64,000 bases of DNA from Hyphomicrobiaceae bacterium (GTDB taxonomy: Bacteria; Pseudomonadota; Alphaproteobacteria; Rhizobiales; Hyphomicrobiaceae), in contig JAURWC010000079.1 of NCBI GenBank assembly GCA_030655135.1, forward strand, positions 1 through 64,000, in the 5' to 3' direction. Within the stretch, counting starts at the first letter, position 1. Each line of letters starts with the position of its first letter. The notes under the pieces were generated by a model. It had not been told where the DNA came from. It did no database searches and saw only the letters and a program-made list of their open reading frames with translations. Positions 61,750-64,000 of this stretch are shown here, one piece after another. A program made the translations under genes and the position numbers.

Positions 61750-62565
61750 ATGACCGTGCAAACCGTAAATGCGATTGCAGCCGGGGCCCCCAAAGCCCCC
61801 GCCAATCCGCGCGTCGCATTGTTCGTGACGTGCCTGGTCGATCTCATTCGGCCCAACATCGGCTTTGCCGCGGTCAAGCTGCTGGAAGACGCAGGCTGCC
61901 GGGTGGAAGCGCCCCGCGCCCAGGTTTGCTGCGGACAACCTGCCTACAACAGCGGCGACTTCGCCTCTGCCCGCCGCATCGCACAGCAGGTCATCACCAC
62001 CTTCGCGGGTTTCGACTATGTCGTCGGCCCATCGGGCTCATGCATGGCGACCATCCGCAAGGACTACCCGGCCCTGTTCGAAGACGACGCAGCCTGGCGC
62101 GATAAGGCCAACGAGTTGGCGGGGCGCTCTTTCGAGCTGATCTCGTTCCTCACCGACGTGCTGCATGTCACCCCGGCCACGTCAGCGATGAACGCCACCG
62201 CCACCTACCATGACAGCTGCTCGGGTCTGCGCTCTCTCGGCATCAAGCAGCAGCCGCGCGATCTGCTCAGCAACGTCACGGGCCTCAAGCTCGTTGAGAT
62301 GCAGGACAGCGACGTCTGCTGCGGCTTCGGCGGCACGTTCTGCGTCAAGTATCCCGAGATTTCGGTGAAGATGGTCTCCGACAAGACCGCCAACGTCGAC
62401 GCCACGGGCGCCAGCGTACTGCTGGGCGGCGATCTCGGCTGTCTGCTCAACATGGCCGGCCGCCTCAAGCGCCTTGGCAAAACCACGCGCGTCTATCATG
62501 CCGCCGAAGTCCTCGCCGGCATGGCCAACGGTCCGGCCATTGGCGAAGCGGAGGATCGCCCATGA
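61750..62565 (+). CDS. lldE: L-lactate utilisation protein LldE/LutA
   Basis: 271 residues with two CCG domains (QVCCGQPAYNSG, DVCCGFGGTF) that bind iron-sulfur cofactors, and FVTCLVDLI, SGSCMA and YHDSCSGLR. With LldF and LldG it forms the iron-sulfur L-lactate oxidase that yields pyruvate. It starts 13 bases after the permease stop. Its TGA overlaps the next ATG. Confidence 0.94.
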   Translation: MTVQTVNAIAAGAPKAPANPRVALFVTCLVDLIRPNIGFAAVKLLEDAGCRVEAPRAQVCCGQPAYNSGDFASARRIAQQVITTFAGFDYVVGPSGSCMATIRKDYPALFEDDAAWRDKANELAGRSFELISFLTDVLHVTPATSAMNATATYHDSCSGLRSLGIKQQPRDLLSNVTGLKLVEMQDSDVCCGFGGTFCVKYPEISVKMVSDKTANVDATGASVLLGGDLGCLLNMAGRLKRLGKTTRVYHAAEVLAGMANGPAIGEAEDRP

Positions 62566-63980
62566 CGGCGCACCCGCTGAATTTCGATCGCCGCGTCGCA
62601 GCGGGTCTGGGCGACGAAGGCCTGCAGAAATCGCTGAGCGCCCTGAAGGGAAGTTTCGTCGCCGCGCGCGGAAGGGCCGTGCTGGCGCTCCCCGAGTTCG
62701 AAGCGCTGCGTGACGACGGCAAGGCCATCAAAGATCACACGCTGGCCAACCTCGATGCCTACCTGGAGACATATGAAGCCGCCGTCATCGCGCGCGGCGG
62801 ACATGTGCACTGGGCGCGCGATGCCGCCGAAGCCCGCGACATCGTCCGCGCCATCTGCAAGCAGGCCGGCGCCCGAACCGTCACCAAGGGCAAGTCGATG
62901 GTCTCAGAAGAGATCGAGCTCAATGCGGCTCTTGAGGCGGACGGGCTGGAGGTCGTCGAGACGGACGCTGGCGAATACATCCTGCAGCTCGGCCGCGAGA
63001 TGCCGAGCCACATCGTCATGCCGACCGTGCACAAGACGACCGAGCAGATTGCCGATCTGTTCCAGAAGCACCATGCCGCCCATGGCTTCCCTGACCGCAC
63101 GCTGGACGCCGCTGAACTGATCGGCCAGGTGCGCAGCGTGCTGCGCGGCAAATACTTCAAGGCCGACGTGGGCATTACCGGCGCCAACTTCCTGGTGGCG
63201 GAAACCGGCTCGAACATCATCGTCACCAACGAAGGCAACGGCGATCTGACCTCGACGCTGGCACGCGTGCACATCGTCACGACCGGCATCGAGAAAGTCG
63301 TGCCGACGCTGGAAGATCTCAGCGTCATGTTGCGCCTGCTGGCGCGCAGCGCGCTTGGCAGCGAAATCACCAGCTACACCACGCTGTCGACCGGCCCGCG
63401 GAGACCCGGCGATCTCGACGGGCCGGAGGCCTACCACGTCGTTCTGATCGACAACGGCCGCGCCAACATGCTGTCGGGCCATTTCCGCGAGATGCTCCGA
63501 TGCATCCGTTGCGGCGCGTGCATGAACCATTGTCCCGTGTACATGTCGGTGGGCGGCCACGCCTACGGCTCGGTCTATCCCGGCCCCATGGGCGCTGTGC
63601 TGACACCCATGATCTCGGGCCACGAGGCCGCCGGCGAACTGCCGCACGCGTGTACCTTGAACGGCCGGTGCCAGAGTGTCTGCCCTGTAAAGATCCCGCT
63701 ACCGGATCTGTTGCGCCGTCTGCGGCACGAACAATGGGAGCAAAAGCTGGTCTCCGGAACGGTACGGTTCGGCATCTCGGCTTGGGCATGGCTCGCCTTG
63801 CGGCCCCGGCTTTACCGCGCCACGACGAGCCTCGCCATGCGCGTGCTGGGTCGACTGGGACGCAGCAAGGGCGCTTTCCGTTGGCTGCCCCTGGCATCCG
63901 GCTGGACCGACGGACGTGACTTGCCGGCACCTGAAGGTCTGACGTTCAGCGAACTTTGGGCGCGGAGGCAGCAGCGATGA
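62562..63980 (+). CDS. lldF: L-lactate utilisation iron-sulfur protein LldF/LutB
   Basis: 472 residues. A LUD domain (about 70-300; TKGKSMVSEEIELNAALEADG, GITGANFLVAETGS) and a ferredoxin-like domain with CIRCGACMNHCPVY and CTLNGRCQSVCPVKI, eight Cys for two 4Fe-4S clusters. Start overlaps the end of lldE by four bases (ATGA). Confidence 0.94.
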   Translation: MTAHPLNFDRRVAAGLGDEGLQKSLSALKGSFVAARGRAVLALPEFEALRDDGKAIKDHTLANLDAYLETYEAAVIARGGHVHWARDAAEARDIVRAICKQAGARTVTKGKSMVSEEIELNAALEADGLEVVETDAGEYILQLGREMPSHIVMPTVHKTTEQIADLFQKHHAAHGFPDRTLDAAELIGQVRSVLRGKYFKADVGITGANFLVAETGSNIIVTNEGNGDLTSTLARVHIVTTGIEKVVPTLEDLSVMLRLLARSALGSEITSYTTLSTGPRRPGDLDGPEAYHVVLIDNGRANMLSGHFREMLRCIRCGACMNHCPVYMSVGGHAYGSVYPGPMGAVLTPMISGHEAAGELPHACTLNGRCQSVCPVKIPLPDLLRRLRHEQWEQKLVSGTVRFGISAWAWLALRPRLYRATTSLAMRVLGRLGRSKGAFRWLPLASGWTDGRDLPAPEGLTFSELWARRQQR

Positions 63981-64000
63981 TTCCGTCCTCACGCGACGTC
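63977..64000 (+). CDS. Start of LldG/LutC-like gene, cut by the window edge
   Basis: ATGA overlaps the lldF stop (TGA 63978-63980) and opens MIPSSRDV before the edge. The third lld gene normally follows here, so the identity comes from context; the sequence itself is too short to show it. Confidence 0.6.

Overview
The window looks like a chromosomal stretch of an alphaproteobacterium of the order Hyphomicrobiales, possibly of Hyphomicrobium type. This rests on gene content, not on a database search. It carries the alphaproteobacterial cell-cycle kinase CckA, a PhyR-type general-stress regulator, an IalB-family secreted protein, a PdhS/DivJ/PleC-type kinase and many GIY-YIG/tRNA-associated repeats. 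Most of the right-hand 50 kb is GC-rich with tightly packed genes. The first ~13.6 kb reads as more AT-rich and looser, with small genes, a broken IS3-family transposase and a tRNA-Ser whose 3' end faces it, so it may be an integrated accessory island.

Layout. (1) 1-13.6 kb: an HWE-family kinase, two overlapping tiny paralogues, a surface module controlled by cyclic di-GMP (HlyD-type adaptor, BcsA/BgsA-like glycosyltransferase with PilZ domain, a DUF3494 ice-binding-type adhesin fused to an autotransporter barrel, and a MHYT-PAS-GGDEF-EAL enzyme), an IS3 remnant, a cluster of three very small genes and a CPA1 cation/proton antiporter. tRNA-Ser(UGA) follows. (2) 13.9-23.2 kb: a GntR regulator and a dense signalling cluster of two receiver-plus-kinase-like proteins, a membrane kinase with kinase-receiver-kinase order, a SAM methyltransferase, a divergent response regulator with an enlarged receiver domain, and PhyR. 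This arrangement resembles the Phc system of Ralstonia and the Lqs/Cqs systems, and is the best candidate for an undescribed cell-cell signalling system here. (3) 23.5-33.8 kb: CoA-ester lyase with a DsrE-like protein, an acyl-CoA ligase, a peptide-type solute-binding lipoprotein, IalB, HspQ, an RND/MMPL exporter, TusA, tRNA-Val(CAC) and a GIY-YIG gene bracketed by ~98-bp direct repeats. (4) 34-49.6 kb: KefB/C-type antiporter, CckA with a divergent FliO-like protein, a DUF3772/MscS channel, an Lrp regulator, a TIGR01244 phosphatase, a uracil-DNA glycosylase-like protein, an MBL hydrolase, a thermonuclease, a PdhS-like kinase and two tandem retropepsin-like proteases. (5) 49.7-64 kb: central carbon metabolism: phosphomannomutase/phosphoglucomutase, hydroxypyruvate isomerase, a pyruvate dehydrogenase operon (homodimeric E1, E2, lipoyl-bearing E3), XdhC, and an L-lactate locus (FadR-type regulator, permease, LldE, LldF, start of LldG) cut by the right edge.

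How they fit: lactate is imported and oxidised to pyruvate, which the adjacent dehydrogenase converts to acetyl-CoA. The left module would couple cyclic di-GMP to polysaccharide output and a surface adhesin. The Phc/Lqs-like cluster would sense a self-made lipid-type signal. PhyR, which normally releases the EcfG sigma factor, may control the small left-hand genes, where two EcfG-like promoter candidates were noticed.
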